From contig PWHV01000031.1 of assembly GCA_003555025.1 (NCBI GenBank), positions 1 to 53,624 of the forward strand: DNA of 53,624 nucleotides, in the 5' to 3' direction. The DNA is from Methanomassiliicoccaceae archaeon (GTDB lineage: Archaea; Thermoplasmatota; Thermoplasmata; Methanomassiliicoccales; Methanomethylophilaceae). Shown here in pieces: positions 7,027 to 15,664 of the stretch; the first letter of the stretch is position 1; every line of letters begins with the position of its first letter. A program made the position numbers and the translations under genes. The notes under the pieces are model-generated. The model was not told where the DNA came from. It saw nothing but the letters and a program-made list of their open reading frames with translations, and did no database searches.

Positions 7027-7034
7027 GATATATC
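7027..7034 (-). promoter_or_regulatory. TATA box of the E1-like gene
   Basis: GATATATC centred about 26 nt upstream of the ATG at 7004, as expected for a leaderless transcript. It lies inside the longer in-frame ORF and so decides the start. Confidence 0.55.
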
Positions 7035-7070
7035 TGTATCCGATGCATGGAGGCTCAGCGCGCCATAGGA

Positions 7071-7080
7071 GATTAAATAC
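7071..7080 (+). promoter_or_regulatory. TATA box of trpS
   Basis: GATTAAATAC with a predicted start near 7102, shortly before the ATG at 7111; GGTGAT lies between as a ribosome-binding site. It is divergent from the E1 promoter. Confidence 0.5.
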
Positions 7081-7110
7081 GAAATCATCAATCATCACGG
7101 TGATATCCAC

Positions 7111-8235
7111 ATGAGCCCGGAATTCAAGGTAACCCCCTGGGAGGTCAGCGGTGAAGTGGACTACGACGTCCTGGTGGAGCGTTTCGGGACCAACCGCATC
7201 GACGACCCCCTCAAGGAGAGGATCGCCTCCTACGGCGCGAACCACACCCTGCTGAGGCGGAACGTGTTCTATTCGCACCGCGACATGAACTGGCTCCTGG
7301 ACCTCTATGACAAAGGGAAGCCGTTCTTCCTCTACACCGGCCGCGGGCCGTCGGGGGACACCCACCTCGGCCATCTCATGCCCTGGATATTCGCCAAGCA
7401 CCTGCAGGACGCCTTCGGAGCCACCATCTACTTCCAGCTCACCGACGACGAGAAGTACCTGTTCCGCTCCGACCTGGAGATGGAGGACACCCGCTCCATG
7501 GCCTACCACAACGCCCTGGACTTCCTCGCTCTGGGCTTCGACCCGGAGAGGACGAGGATAATATTGGACACCGAGAACATCCACCGCCTCTATCCCCTGG
7601 CGCTCAAAGTCGCCAAGAGGGTGACCTTCTCCACCGCGCGGGCGGTGTTCGGCTTCGACAACAGCAACAACATCGGCTCCATCTTCTACACGTCCATACA
7701 GGCGGCGCCATGCTTCATCGAGTCGGAGATGAAGGGGGAGAACATCCCCTGCCTCATACCCTGCGGCATCGACCAAGACCCCCATTTCCGCGTCGCCCGC
7801 GACGTCGCGCCCGTCCTCGGATACTACAAGCCGGCGCTGATCCACAACAAGATGTTCCCCGGCCTGGAGGGCGGGGACAAGATGTCCTCCTCCAGCCCGG
7901 AGACCACCATCTACACCACCGATTCGCCCAAGGCGGTGAAGCGCAAGGTGGGCAAGGCCTTCACCGGCGGGCGCGTCTCCGCCGAGGAGCAGCGTGTGGA
8001 GGGAGGGAACCCCGAGGTCTGCGCCGTGTTCAAGTACAAGTTCTTCCTCTTCGAGGAGGACGACGGCAAGCTGGACGAGCTGGTGGGACGTTGCCGCAGC
8101 GGTGACATCCTCTGCGGGGAGTGCAAGGCCGCCCTCAGCGCCAAGATCATCGATTTCCTCGGTGAGCACCAGCGCCGCCGCGAGGAGGCCAAGGGGTTCA
8201 TCGGCGACGTCACACTGGATGGCTTCGAATGGTGA
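7111..8235 (+). CDS. trpS: Tryptophanyl-tRNA synthetase
   Basis: A 374-residue class I synthetase of the archaeal/eukaryotic TrpRS type. GPSGDTHLGH (about 79-88) is the HIGH-type motif, GLEGGDKMSSS is the KMSKS motif, and CGIDQDPHFRVARDVA is the family's tryptophan-pocket and helix segment. It charges tRNA-Trp, whose gene is also in this window (52528-52697). It is divergent from the E1 gene and is followed by pheS on the same strand, which has its own promoter. Length is typical. Confidence 0.96.
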   Translation: MSPEFKVTPWEVSGEVDYDVLVERFGTNRIDDPLKERIASYGANHTLLRRNVFYSHRDMNWLLDLYDKGKPFFLYTGRGPSGDTHLGHLMPWIFAKHLQDAFGATIYFQLTDDEKYLFRSDLEMEDTRSMAYHNALDFLALGFDPERTRIILDTENIHRLYPLALKVAKRVTFSTARAVFGFDNSNNIGSIFYTSIQAAPCFIESEMKGENIPCLIPCGIDQDPHFRVARDVAPVLGYYKPALIHNKMFPGLEGGDKMSSSSPETTIYTTDSPKAVKRKVGKAFTGGRVSAEEQRVEGGNPEVCAVFKYKFFLFEEDDGKLDELVGRCRSGDILCGECKAALSAKIIDFLGEHQRRREEAKGFIGDVTLDGFEW

Positions 8236-8248
8236 GGCCTGAAAAAAC

Positions 8249-8256
8249 CTTATAAC
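8249..8256 (+). promoter_or_regulatory. TATA box of pheS
   Basis: CTTATAAC, with a run of A just upstream, centred 25 nt before the ATG at 8278. It predicts a leaderless mRNA and rules out the in-frame ATG at 8263. Confidence 0.6.
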
Positions 8257-8277
8257 CGTTACATGTTACCAAGTGCC

Positions 8278-9798
8278 ATGAGCCCCCCGAGCGTCCTGGA
8301 CGGCCTGAGCCACAACGAGAAGAGGCTCCTCTTGGAACTGGACAAGGAGGACGGTCGCGCCAGCCCCGCCCGCATCCTGGAGGCCTCCGATTTCGGGCTC
8401 GAGGTGGAGATCATGAACTCCGCCTCCTGGCTGCAGACCAAGGGGCTGCTGAGCATCGAGGAGAGCAGCGAGCGGATATTCACCCTGGGCGATCGCTCCG
8501 CCGTCGACGAGGGGCTGCCCGAGCGCCGCGCCTTGAAGGTCATCGACGAGGCGGGCGGGGAGATGGAGATGTCCCGCCTCTCCCAGGAGCTGGGCGCGGA
8601 GGAGGTCAAACTGGCCGTAGGCTGGCTGAAGCGCAAGGGCCTGGCGGACATCGTCCGCGACGGCGACGCCAAGAACCTCAGTCTCACCGCGGAGGGAAGG
8701 GAAACGCTCGAGCGGACGATGGAGGACGAGGAGCTCCTGGAGCGCATCGCCGAGGGCCCGCTGTCGGAGAGGGACGCCCCCGCCGAGCTGCTGAAGGCCC
8801 TCAGCGGCCGCGGCGGCCTGGTGCGGGAGGAGCTGAGGACCAGCCGCGTGCTGCAGCTCACCGCCGCGGGCGAGGATGCCGTGCGGGCCGGGATAGAGCT
8901 GAAGGAGGAGCTGGTGCAGCTCACCCCCGAGTTGCTGCAGACCGGTCGCTGGAGGGACAAGGAGTTCCGCCGCTACGACGTCAGCACTTTCGCGCCCGCG
9001 GCACATCCCGCCAAGAGGCACCCGCTCACCCGCCTGGGTGAGCGCATCAGGTCGATATTCGTGCAGATGGGCTTCGCTGAGATCGAGGAGGAGTACGTCC
9101 AGTCGGCGTTCTGGAACATGGACGTGCTGTTCACCCCCCAGGACCATCCCGCCCGCGACCTCCACGACACCTTCTTCCTCGAGGACCCGGCATCGGTGGA
9201 ACTCGAGGACGAGGAGCTGGTGGAGAGGGTCCGCCGCATCCACGTCGACGGCGGGGACACCGGGTCGGCGGGATGGGGGGGCGAATGGTCGAAGGAGGCC
9301 GCCGCCAAGGCGCTGCTGCGCACCCACACCACCGTGAACACCATCAAGTACCTGGCCAATAACCCCGACGCCCCCTCCAAGGTCTTCTCACTGGCGAGGC
9401 TGCACCGCAACGAGGCGATCGACGCCACCCATCTGCCGGAGTTCACGCAGATCGAGGGCATAGTGGTGGACGAGAACGGCAGCTTCGACATGTTGGTGTC
9501 CATCCTGCAGGAGTTCTACCGCCGCATGGGCTTCGAGGAGATGCGCATCCGGCCCGCCTACTTCCCCTACACCGAGCCCTCCCTGGAGGTGGAGGTGTTC
9601 TTCAACGGCAAGTGGATGGAGCTCGGCGGCGCCGGCATCTTCCGCCCCGAGGTGGTGGCGCCGTTCGGCGTTAAGCAGCCGGTCCTCGCCTGGGGGCTGG
9701 GCTTCGAGCGGTTGGCGATGCTCACATGGGACATCAAGGACATCCGCGACCTCTACGTGAGCGACATCGACATGCTGCGCCGCAGCACGGTCTTCTGA
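8278..9798 (+). CDS. pheS: Phenylalanyl-tRNA synthetase alpha subunit
   Basis: About 506 residues. The first ~230 form winged-helix-like DNA/RNA-binding domains typical of archaeal/eukaryotic PheS. The class II catalytic domain follows, with HPLTRLGERIRSIFVQMGF, VQSAFWNMDVLFTPQDHPARD, HTTVNTIKYLAN, FTQIEGIVVD and motif 3 GLGFERLAMLTWDIKDIRDLY. It forms a heterotetramer with PheT, whose gene is not in the window. The stop abuts the stop of the convergent wHTH-TPR gene (9799). Confidence 0.96.
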   Translation: MSPPSVLDGLSHNEKRLLLELDKEDGRASPARILEASDFGLEVEIMNSASWLQTKGLLSIEESSERIFTLGDRSAVDEGLPERRALKVIDEAGGEMEMSRLSQELGAEEVKLAVGWLKRKGLADIVRDGDAKNLSLTAEGRETLERTMEDEELLERIAEGPLSERDAPAELLKALSGRGGLVREELRTSRVLQLTAAGEDAVRAGIELKEELVQLTPELLQTGRWRDKEFRRYDVSTFAPAAHPAKRHPLTRLGERIRSIFVQMGFAEIEEEYVQSAFWNMDVLFTPQDHPARDLHDTFFLEDPASVELEDEELVERVRRIHVDGGDTGSAGWGGEWSKEAAAKALLRTHTTVNTIKYLANNPDAPSKVFSLARLHRNEAIDATHLPEFTQIEGIVVDENGSFDMLVSILQEFYRRMGFEEMRIRPAYFPYTEPSLEVEVFFNGKWMELGGAGIFRPEVVAPFGVKQPVLAWGLGFERLAMLTWDIKDIRDLYVSDIDMLRRSTVF

Positions 9799-11034
9799 TC
9801 AGCGCGCCAGGCGGAAGTGTTCGGCGGCGCGTTCTTGCACCCCCGCCGCCTGGTAGGCCTCGCCGAGGAGGAGGTGCCAGCGCCTGCGGTCCCCTTCCGG
9901 CGCCATGCCCATGCCCTTGCTGAGGGTCTTCACCGCCTCATCGCAGCGGCCGCCCCGCAGCAGGGATCTGCCCAGCTGCAGCAGCACCAGGTCGGTGCGG
10001 TCGTAGCTGCCGTCCTCGGCGCTGCGGGCCAACAGCGTTTCCAGGGCGTCCACGGACTCCTGGTGCCGGCCCTGCTCGCAGAGCAGGCCGGCGATGCGGC
10101 ACTCCAGCTCGGTGTCGCTGTCCGACCCGCGGGCGGAGATGAGCGAGGCGAGCGCGCCGTCCAGGTCACCCTCCTGGGTGAGCAGCTCCCCCTCGAGCAT
10201 GAGGCCGCGGCGGAGCTCGGTGCCGTGGAGCATCCCCTCGATTATGGAGCGGGACCTCTCGGCGTCGCCGGCGGCCATGGCGGCCTTGGCCTTGAGTGTC
10301 TCCACCTCGCCGCGGAACCTCTCCGGGGCCTCCCCTAGGAGGGCGAGTGTCTCGTTGAGACCGTCGCCGTCCTCCAGCAGCGAGGCGCCGCGGGAGGATA
10401 TCAGCATCGCCGCCTCCCGGTTCCGACCGGCGCGGACGAGGTGGTGCAATCGCTGACCGTAGTCCTTGACCCGTAGGCAGTGGTCCGCCGCCTGGCTGTG
10501 GCAGCGCCGCCGCGCGTCCTCGTCCATGAGCCCGGGGATGCGCGAGCGCATGTTCACGGGCACGTCAGCAAGGCCGTCGTCGTTCAGCGGCACCATCCTG
10601 GCGGCCTCGCCGAGCACGGCGGGGTCGAACGGCGAGCGGAAGACGCAGGCGAGGCCGAATGCCTCTTTCTCATCCTCCTCCAAGGACTCCCACATGCCCT
10701 CGGGGTCGCAGCGGGCGAGGTCCAGGAGGCTGCTGACGTCGATGCCCGCCTCGGCGGCGTAATGCTCGATCATCTTGGCGCGCTCCCTGCCCGCGGGGGT
10801 GAGCTGGTAGACCTTGCGGCGGGAGCGGCTCCCCTTGATGTGAGCCAACCCCTCATTTATCAGGTCGGTCTCCTTGAGCTTCTTCAGCTCGATGGCGGCA
10901 TGGGCCCGCGATATCCTAACTGCCGATGAGATGCCGTTCTGGCTCACATCGACGGGGGCGCTGTACTCGTCGCAATGGCCGACGAAGCGGCTGAGGTGGA
11001 CGAGGATCCTTTCGGCAACGGTCAATCCGGTCAT
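9799..11034 (-). CDS. Winged-helix and TPR-repeat regulator
   Basis: About 411 residues. The first ~90 form a winged helix (LTVAERILVHLSRF, NGISSAVRISRAHAAIELKKL, then a basic wing GSRSRRKVYQLTPAGRERA) like MarR/ArsR-type archaeal regulators. The rest is helical repeats with TPR-like periodicity (MAAGDAERSRSIIEGML, LTQEGDLDGALASLISA, LLCEQGRHQESVDALETLL, AYQAAGVQERAAEHFRLA). This architecture is frequent in Thermoplasmata-related archaea, and its ligands are unknown. The start could be the ATG at 11034 or a leaderless GTG at 11043. Its promoter shares an upstream 18-nt motif with the Ubl operon, so autoregulation and control of that operon are plausible but unproven. Confidence 0.75.
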   Translation of the reverse strand: MTGLTVAERILVHLSRFVGHCDEYSAPVDVSQNGISSAVRISRAHAAIELKKLKETDLINEGLAHIKGSRSRRKVYQLTPAGRERAKMIEHYAAEAGIDVSSLLDLARCDPEGMWESLEEDEKEAFGLACVFRSPFDPAVLGEAARMVPLNDDGLADVPVNMRSRIPGLMDEDARRRCHSQAADHCLRVKDYGQRLHHLVRAGRNREAAMLISSRGASLLEDGDGLNETLALLGEAPERFRGEVETLKAKAAMAAGDAERSRSIIEGMLHGTELRRGLMLEGELLTQEGDLDGALASLISARGSDSDTELECRIAGLLCEQGRHQESVDALETLLARSAEDGSYDRTDLVLLQLGRSLLRGGRCDEAVKTLSKGMGMAPEGDRRRWHLLLGEAYQAAGVQERAAEHFRLAR

Positions 11035-11062
11035 CGCTCTCACCGTTCATTCGCTGTCGCAA

Positions 11063-11071
11063 GTATATAAC
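11063..11071 (-). promoter_or_regulatory. TATA box of the wHTH-TPR gene
   Basis: GTTATATAC on the minus strand, with a predicted transcript start near 11042, next to the GTG at 11043. Together with the motif 8 nt upstream it matches the arrangement at the Ubl operon promoter. Confidence 0.6.
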
Positions 11072-11079
11072 CCGCTCCC

Positions 11080-11097
11080 TACATTGACACTACATCC
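11080..11097. promoter_or_regulatory. Putative operator, copy 2 (upstream of wHTH-TPR gene)
   Basis: TACATTGACACTACATCC differs from the copy at 6229-6246 at one of 18 positions and has the same 8-nt spacing to its TATA box. It lies in the divergent gap between the wHTH-TPR gene and dtdA. Confidence 0.5.
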
Positions 11098-11138
11098 GCA
11101 CCGGAAAGCGTTATGTCCTGCGACCCTTTTCCCGGAGC

Positions 11139-11975
11139 ATGCGTCTTTTGGTGAGCAGCGAGGAGGATGTCGCCTCCCGCAACATGAGGGACCTGCTGCG
11201 GGAGAAAAGGGAATGGGAGGAGCTCGACGGCGGGGAGTTCGGCGAGGGCCGCCTGCTGCGCAGCGGCGGGCTGCTCATGGCCACCATCGACGGCATACAC
11301 ATCCACGAGGACAACCTCGACCGCAGGGCCGCCGCGGCCAGCGGCCTTCCCGTGGACGAGGTGGTCTTCCTGTCCAGGCACAAGGCGGCCTCCGCCATCC
11401 CCACCTTGACGGTGCACCCCATCGGCAACTTCGGCAAAGCGGAGTTCGGCGGCAGGGACGGCAGGCTGGTGCCCCCCGCGCCATCGTTGATGAACGCGAT
11501 GCTGCGGCGCATCGCCGAGCTGGGGTCGGACCTTCCTTTCCAGATATCGTTCGAGGTCACCCACCACGGCCCTTGGCTGGAGACCCCCACGGTTTATGTG
11601 GAGATCGGCAGCGATGAGGGCCAATGGGGGGACATGGACGCTGCCCGCTGCCTCACCGACGCGCTGCTCAGCGCCGATGAGAAGAGGCACCCAGTGCTCA
11701 TCGGGCTCGGCGGGGGCCACTACGGGCCGCGCTTCACCGACATCGCCCTCGGCCGCAAGGCGGATTTCGGCCACATGCTGCCCTCGCATGTGCTCGACCG
11801 CCTCTCCATCGATGAGATAAGGGAGTTCGTGGCATACGCGATGGAGCTGAGCGGCGCCGAGGCCGCGTACATGCATCGCAAATCGATGAAACGGTCGCGA
11901 GCCTCGGCGATAAAGGGGATGCTGGAGGGGATGGGCGTCCCGCTGCTGCGCTCCGAGGACCTCGAGCCCTTATGA
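11139..11975 (+). CDS. dtdA: D-aminoacyl-tRNA deacylase (archaeal type)
   Basis: A 278-residue member of the archaeal/plant DtdA (GEK1) family. It has FLSRHKAASAIPTLTVHPIGNFG, FEVTHHGPWLETPTVYVEIGS and LIGLGGGHYGPRF, with the conserved His clusters of this zinc-dependent enzyme. It frees tRNA from wrongly attached D-amino acids. A TATA-like GTTATGTCC is centred about 25 nt before the ATG, predicting a leaderless mRNA. Its 3' end overlaps the convergent pyrH by 6 nt. Confidence 0.93.
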   Translation: MRLLVSSEEDVASRNMRDLLREKREWEELDGGEFGEGRLLRSGGLLMATIDGIHIHEDNLDRRAAAASGLPVDEVVFLSRHKAASAIPTLTVHPIGNFGKAEFGGRDGRLVPPAPSLMNAMLRRIAELGSDLPFQISFEVTHHGPWLETPTVYVEIGSDEGQWGDMDAARCLTDALLSADEKRHPVLIGLGGGHYGPRFTDIALGRKADFGHMLPSHVLDRLSIDEIREFVAYAMELSGAEAAYMHRKSMKRSRASAIKGMLEGMGVPLLRSEDLEPL

Positions 11976-12650
11976 GCTGACCACCGTGCCCCTCACCGGG
12001 CGGCCGCGGACGGCGGCCTCCAGATCCTCGAGGTCGCGGCCGGACACTATGATGATGTCGATGCCCTCCTCGCGGGCGATCCTCACCCCCTTGGGGTCGA
12101 AAACCGACGAGCGGCCAGCATCGTGCTGCGAGTAGACCAGCCGGTCGAGCTCGTCGATGCTGAGCGAGGAATAACGCTCCGCCTCCGGATTGGCCGCCGG
12201 GTCCTCCGAGTAGACCGCGTCCACCGCGGTGGCGTTGACCACGGTCTTGGCGCCGAGCTCGCGGGCGAGCATGGCGGCGACGGCGTCGGTGGTGTGGCCC
12301 GGCGCGGTGCCTCCCATGACCACGACCTTGCCCTCCTCGCGCAGGGCCGCCGCCTGCTCCACGTCGTCGGGGGCTCCTGGAGAGGCGCGGCCCCCTAGGG
12401 CGATGCGCAGCAGGGCGGCGTTGACCCGGGTCACCATGATGCCCATGGCGTCCAACTGCTCCACGCTTCCGCCGAGGGCGCGCCCGGTGTCCGAGTAGTA
12501 GCGGGATATCCGCCCTCCTCCGCAGACCACGAACAGGCACCTCCCCTCCGCGGCCTTCTTCAGCATTCCTGCAAGATCCTCGATGTAGGAGGAGTCCCCG
12601 TCGCCGGGGATGAGGATCGACCCTCCGATGGACACCACGACCGTTTCCAA
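11970..12650 (-). CDS. pyrH: Uridylate kinase (archaeal PyrH)
   Basis: A 226-residue amino-acid-kinase-fold enzyme: VVSIGGSILIPGDGD at the start, FVVCGGGRISRYY, VVMGGTAPGHTTDAVAAMLARELGAKTVVNATAVDAVYSEDP, and FDPKGVRIAREEGIDIIIVSG at the end. It phosphorylates UMP to UDP in pyrimidine synthesis. The start is TTG at 12650, placed about 20-25 nt after the TATA-like box at 12664-12673, so the mRNA is probably leaderless. pyrC of the same pathway is elsewhere in the window (42186-43445). Confidence 0.93.
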   Translation of the reverse strand: METVVVSIGGSILIPGDGDSSYIEDLAGMLKKAAEGRCLFVVCGGGRISRYYSDTGRALGGSVEQLDAMGIMVTRVNAALLRIALGGRASPGAPDDVEQAAALREEGKVVVMGGTAPGHTTDAVAAMLARELGAKTVVNATAVDAVYSEDPAANPEAERYSSLSIDELDRLVYSQHDAGRSSVFDPKGVRIAREEGIDIIIVSGRDLEDLEAAVRGRPVRGTVVSS

Positions 12651-12663
12651 GAAATCACCAATA

Positions 12664-12673
12664 GCTTTATACG
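12664..12673 (-). promoter_or_regulatory. TATA box of pyrH
   Basis: CGTATAAAGC on the minus strand, about 20 nt upstream of the TTG start. It supports TTG as the true start. Confidence 0.5.
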
Positions 12674-12686
12674 GGATTCCCTTTCT

Positions 12687-12697
12687 CTAAAAAAAAT
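12687..12697 (+). promoter_or_regulatory. Probable TATA region of the prf1-argS-GNAT operon
   Basis: An A-rich CTAAAAAAAATAG stretch centred about 25 nt before the ATG at 12717. It favours that ATG over the in-frame ATG at 12699. Confidence 0.4.
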
Positions 12698-12716
12698 AGT
12701 GGGTTGGTTTTTTAAT

Positions 12717-13949
12717 ATGGGTGACAACAAATCGGTGGACCGCGCAAGATATGAGTTCAAGAAGGCCATGCAGGAGATAGTGGACCTGCGTGGCCGGGGC
12801 ACCGAGCTCATATCGGTCTACATACCGCCGCACAAGCACATATCCGACGTCACCGCCTACCTGCGCAACGAATTCTCCCAGTCATCGAACATCAAGAGCA
12901 AGAGCACCAAGAAGAACGTCAGCAGCGCCATCGAGTCCATCATGTCGAGGCTGAAGACGTTCAACACCGTCCCGGAGAACGGCCTGGTGGTGTTCTGCGG
13001 CGAGGTGGCCGCCGGCGGCGACCAGACCCGCATGGTGCAGTACGTGCTGGAGCCGCCCGAGCCGATGACCGCCTTCCTCTACCGCTGCGACTCAACGTTC
13101 TTCGTGGAGCCCCTAGCGGACATGCTCAAGGAGAAGAAGTCCTACGGCCTCATAGTGATGGACCGCTCCGAGGCCACCATCGGACTTCTGGTGGGGAAGA
13201 AGGTCGTGACCATAAAGAACTTCGACTCCCAGGTTCCGCGCAAGCACCGCCAGGGCGGACAGTCGGCTCAGCGTTTCGAGAGGCTGATCGAGCTCGCCGC
13301 CCACGAGTTCTTCAAGAAGATAGGCCACAACGCCGATGAGGCCTTCCTGGAGAGGGACGACCTCCAGGGCATAATCGTCGGCGGCCCGGGGGCCACCAAG
13401 GATTTCTTCGTCAAGGAGGGCTACCTGCACCACGAGCTGCAGAAGAAGGTGGTGGACACCTTCGACGCCGGTTACACCGACGAGTACGGCCTCAAGGAGC
13501 TGGTGAACAACGCCTCCGCCTCGTTGCAGGACATGGACCTGATGCGGGAGAAAGAGCTCATCCAGAAGCTGCTGTCGGAGATCAGGAAGGAGAACGGGGG
13601 ACTCTCCGCCTACGGTGAGGATCATGTCCGCGACCTCATCATCGCCGGGGCTGTGGACACCATACTGCTCTCCGAGGGGCTGGACCATAAGAGGGTCAAG
13701 ATGCGCTGCGCCAACGGCCACGAGCAGGAGTTCACCGCCCGCGCCGCCCCGGAGAAGCCGCGGTGCGATCAGTGCGACGCCCCGGTGGAGGAGGTGGAAA
13801 AGATGGACCTGGTGGACCATTTCTTCGAGCTGTCCGAGACCGTGGGTTCGGATATGGAGCTGATCTCCCCCGACTCCGAGGAAGGGGAGATGCTGATGCG
13901 CGCCTTCGGCGGCGTCGCCGCCCTGCTACGTTTCCAGGTGATGATGTGA
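12717..13949 (+). CDS. prf1: Peptide chain release factor aRF1
   Basis: A 410-residue aRF1/eRF1 protein. The stop-codon-reading NIKS motif is at residues 58-61 and the catalytic GGQ at about 180-182 (HRQGGQSAQRF). The C-terminal domain carries a CxxC zinc pair (RCDQCDAP) and ends in AFGGVAALLRF. It reads all three stop codons and triggers peptide release. The TGA stop overlaps the ATG of argS (ATGA), giving translational coupling. Confidence 0.97.
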   Translation: MGDNKSVDRARYEFKKAMQEIVDLRGRGTELISVYIPPHKHISDVTAYLRNEFSQSSNIKSKSTKKNVSSAIESIMSRLKTFNTVPENGLVVFCGEVAAGGDQTRMVQYVLEPPEPMTAFLYRCDSTFFVEPLADMLKEKKSYGLIVMDRSEATIGLLVGKKVVTIKNFDSQVPRKHRQGGQSAQRFERLIELAAHEFFKKIGHNADEAFLERDDLQGIIVGGPGATKDFFVKEGYLHHELQKKVVDTFDAGYTDEYGLKELVNNASASLQDMDLMREKELIQKLLSEIRKENGGLSAYGEDHVRDLIIAGAVDTILLSEGLDHKRVKMRCANGHEQEFTARAAPEKPRCDQCDAPVEEVEKMDLVDHFFELSETVGSDMELISPDSEEGEMLMRAFGGVAALLRFQVMM

Positions 13950-15664
13950 TGACGGTGAGGGACGATTTCCGCCAAGAGGTGGAGCGACGGGTGAAGGAGG
14001 CACTCAACTCCCTGGGCTGCGATTCCGCCTTCGAGGTGGAGGCCCCCTCCAGCGGCGTCGCCGACCTGGCGGTGCCCTGCTTCCCGCTGGCGAAGGAGCT
14101 GCGCAAGGCGCCGCAGGCCATCGCCGACGAGCTGCGGGAAATGGTCCCCTGCGAAGGGCCGATATGCGCGGTGGAGAGCGTGAACGGCTATCTCAACTTC
14201 TTCATCGACCAGGACGTCCTGCTGCGCGAGACCCTCAAGGAGATAACCGAGCGGGGCGAGGACTACGGACGCCTTCCCGCCAAGGGCGTGAAGGTCAACG
14301 TGGAGCACACCTCCATAAACCCCACCGGGCCGATACATGTGGGCCGCGCCCGCAACCCCATCATCGGCGACACCCTCGCCCGCTGCCTCTCCTATCGCGG
14401 CTATGACGTGGAGACCGAGTACTACGTCAACGACGTGGGCAAACAGGTCGTCCTGCTGACCTGGGGCATGAGGAACGTCCCCGCCTCCGCCGTCGAGGCG
14501 GCGGAGGCGGACAAGGCGGACCACCGCCTCGTCCATTACTACCGCGTTGCCAACAGCATGATGGAGGACGACGAGGCCGTGCGCGGGGAGATCACCGCGA
14601 TGCTGCAACGCTTCGAGGAGGGCGACGAGGACGTCATATCAACCGTCCGGGAGGCGGTGGAGGTGATGCTCGGGGGGCTGCGGCAGACCCTCGACCGCAT
14701 CAACGTGACCCTCGACCGCTACACCTGGGAGTCGCAGTTCATCGCCGACGGCTCCGCCAAGGACGTCGTTGCGCGACTCAAGCGCTCCCCCTACTGCGGC
14801 GAGGAAGGCGGCGCCCACCACCTCGAGCTGAAGGAGTTCGGCATCCACGGCAAGAACACCCGCTTCACATTCACCCGCCGCGACGGCACCACCCTTTACA
14901 CCACCCGCGACCTCGCCTACCATCTGGAAAAGTTCCGCCGTGCCGACCGCGCCGTGGACGTCCTCGGCGAGGACCAGAAACTGGGAAGCCAGCAGCTCAT
15001 CGCTGCGCTGGAGATACTCGGCTGCGAGTCCAAGCCGGAGCCGATGTTCTACTCCTTCGTCTCCTTGCCCGAGGGCAAGATGTCCACCCGCCGCGGCACC
15101 GTAGTCCACCTCGATGAACTGGTGGAGGAGGCGGTGTCCCGCGCTTACCAGGAGGTGCGCAAGCGCCGTGAGGACCTCAGCGAGGAGAGGATGAGGGAGA
15201 TCGCCGAGGTCGTCGGCGTGGGCGCGGTGCGCTACAACATCGTCCGGGTGCAGCCGGAGAAGAGGATGGTCTTCCGCTGGGAGGACGCCATGAACTTCGA
15301 CGGCAACAGCGCCCCCTTCCTGCAGTACTCCCACGCCCGCGCCTGCTCCATACTGCGCAAGGCCGGCGATTTCTCGCTAACGGTGGACGAGACGCTGCTC
15401 AGCGACGAGTACGAGCGCCGGCTGGTGGCGGCGCTCTCCCTTTTCCCCGAGGTGCTGCGCGACTGCGGGGAGAACAAGAGGATACACATGCTGCCGTCCT
15501 ACGGGCACGAGCTGGCATCGGCGTTCAACCAGTTCTACGCCGCCGTGCCGGTGTTGAGCTCGGGCGAGAGGCGGGACGCCCGCCTTACGCTGGTGGAATG
15601 CTGCCGCATCGTGCTGCGCAATACCATAGAGACATTGGGACTGGTGGCGCTGGAGGAGATGTGA
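13949..15664 (+). CDS. argS: Arginyl-tRNA synthetase
   Basis: A 571-residue class I synthetase. The N-terminal additional domain (to ~110) is followed by HTSINPTGPIHVGRARNPIIGD as the HIGH region, LYTTRDLAYHLEKFRRADRAVDVLGEDQ, the EGKMSTRRG (KMSK) loop, and the DALR anticodon-binding domain with FLQYSHARACSILRKAG. The HIGH motif reads HVGR, so the second His is replaced by Arg. It starts on the prf1 stop (ATGA) and its own stop overlaps the start of the GNAT gene in the same way. The longer in-frame ORF upstream is a shadow of prf1. Confidence 0.95.
   Translation: MTVRDDFRQEVERRVKEALNSLGCDSAFEVEAPSSGVADLAVPCFPLAKELRKAPQAIADELREMVPCEGPICAVESVNGYLNFFIDQDVLLRETLKEITERGEDYGRLPAKGVKVNVEHTSINPTGPIHVGRARNPIIGDTLARCLSYRGYDVETEYYVNDVGKQVVLLTWGMRNVPASAVEAAEADKADHRLVHYYRVANSMMEDDEAVRGEITAMLQRFEEGDEDVISTVREAVEVMLGGLRQTLDRINVTLDRYTWESQFIADGSAKDVVARLKRSPYCGEEGGAHHLELKEFGIHGKNTRFTFTRRDGTTLYTTRDLAYHLEKFRRADRAVDVLGEDQKLGSQQLIAALEILGCESKPEPMFYSFVSLPEGKMSTRRGTVVHLDELVEEAVSRAYQEVRKRREDLSEERMREIAEVVGVGAVRYNIVRVQPEKRMVFRWEDAMNFDGNSAPFLQYSHARACSILRKAGDFSLTVDETLLSDEYERRLVAALSLFPEVLRDCGENKRIHMLPSYGHELASAFNQFYAAVPVLSSGERRDARLTLVECCRIVLRNTIETLGLVALEEM

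Noticed and set aside
6163-8169. Very long minus-strand ORF (668 codons) across trpS and E1
   Set aside because: It is the antisense shadow of trpS in a GC-rich genome: repetitive Val/Gly/Leu-rich sequence, no family motifs, and trpS is unmistakable on the other strand.
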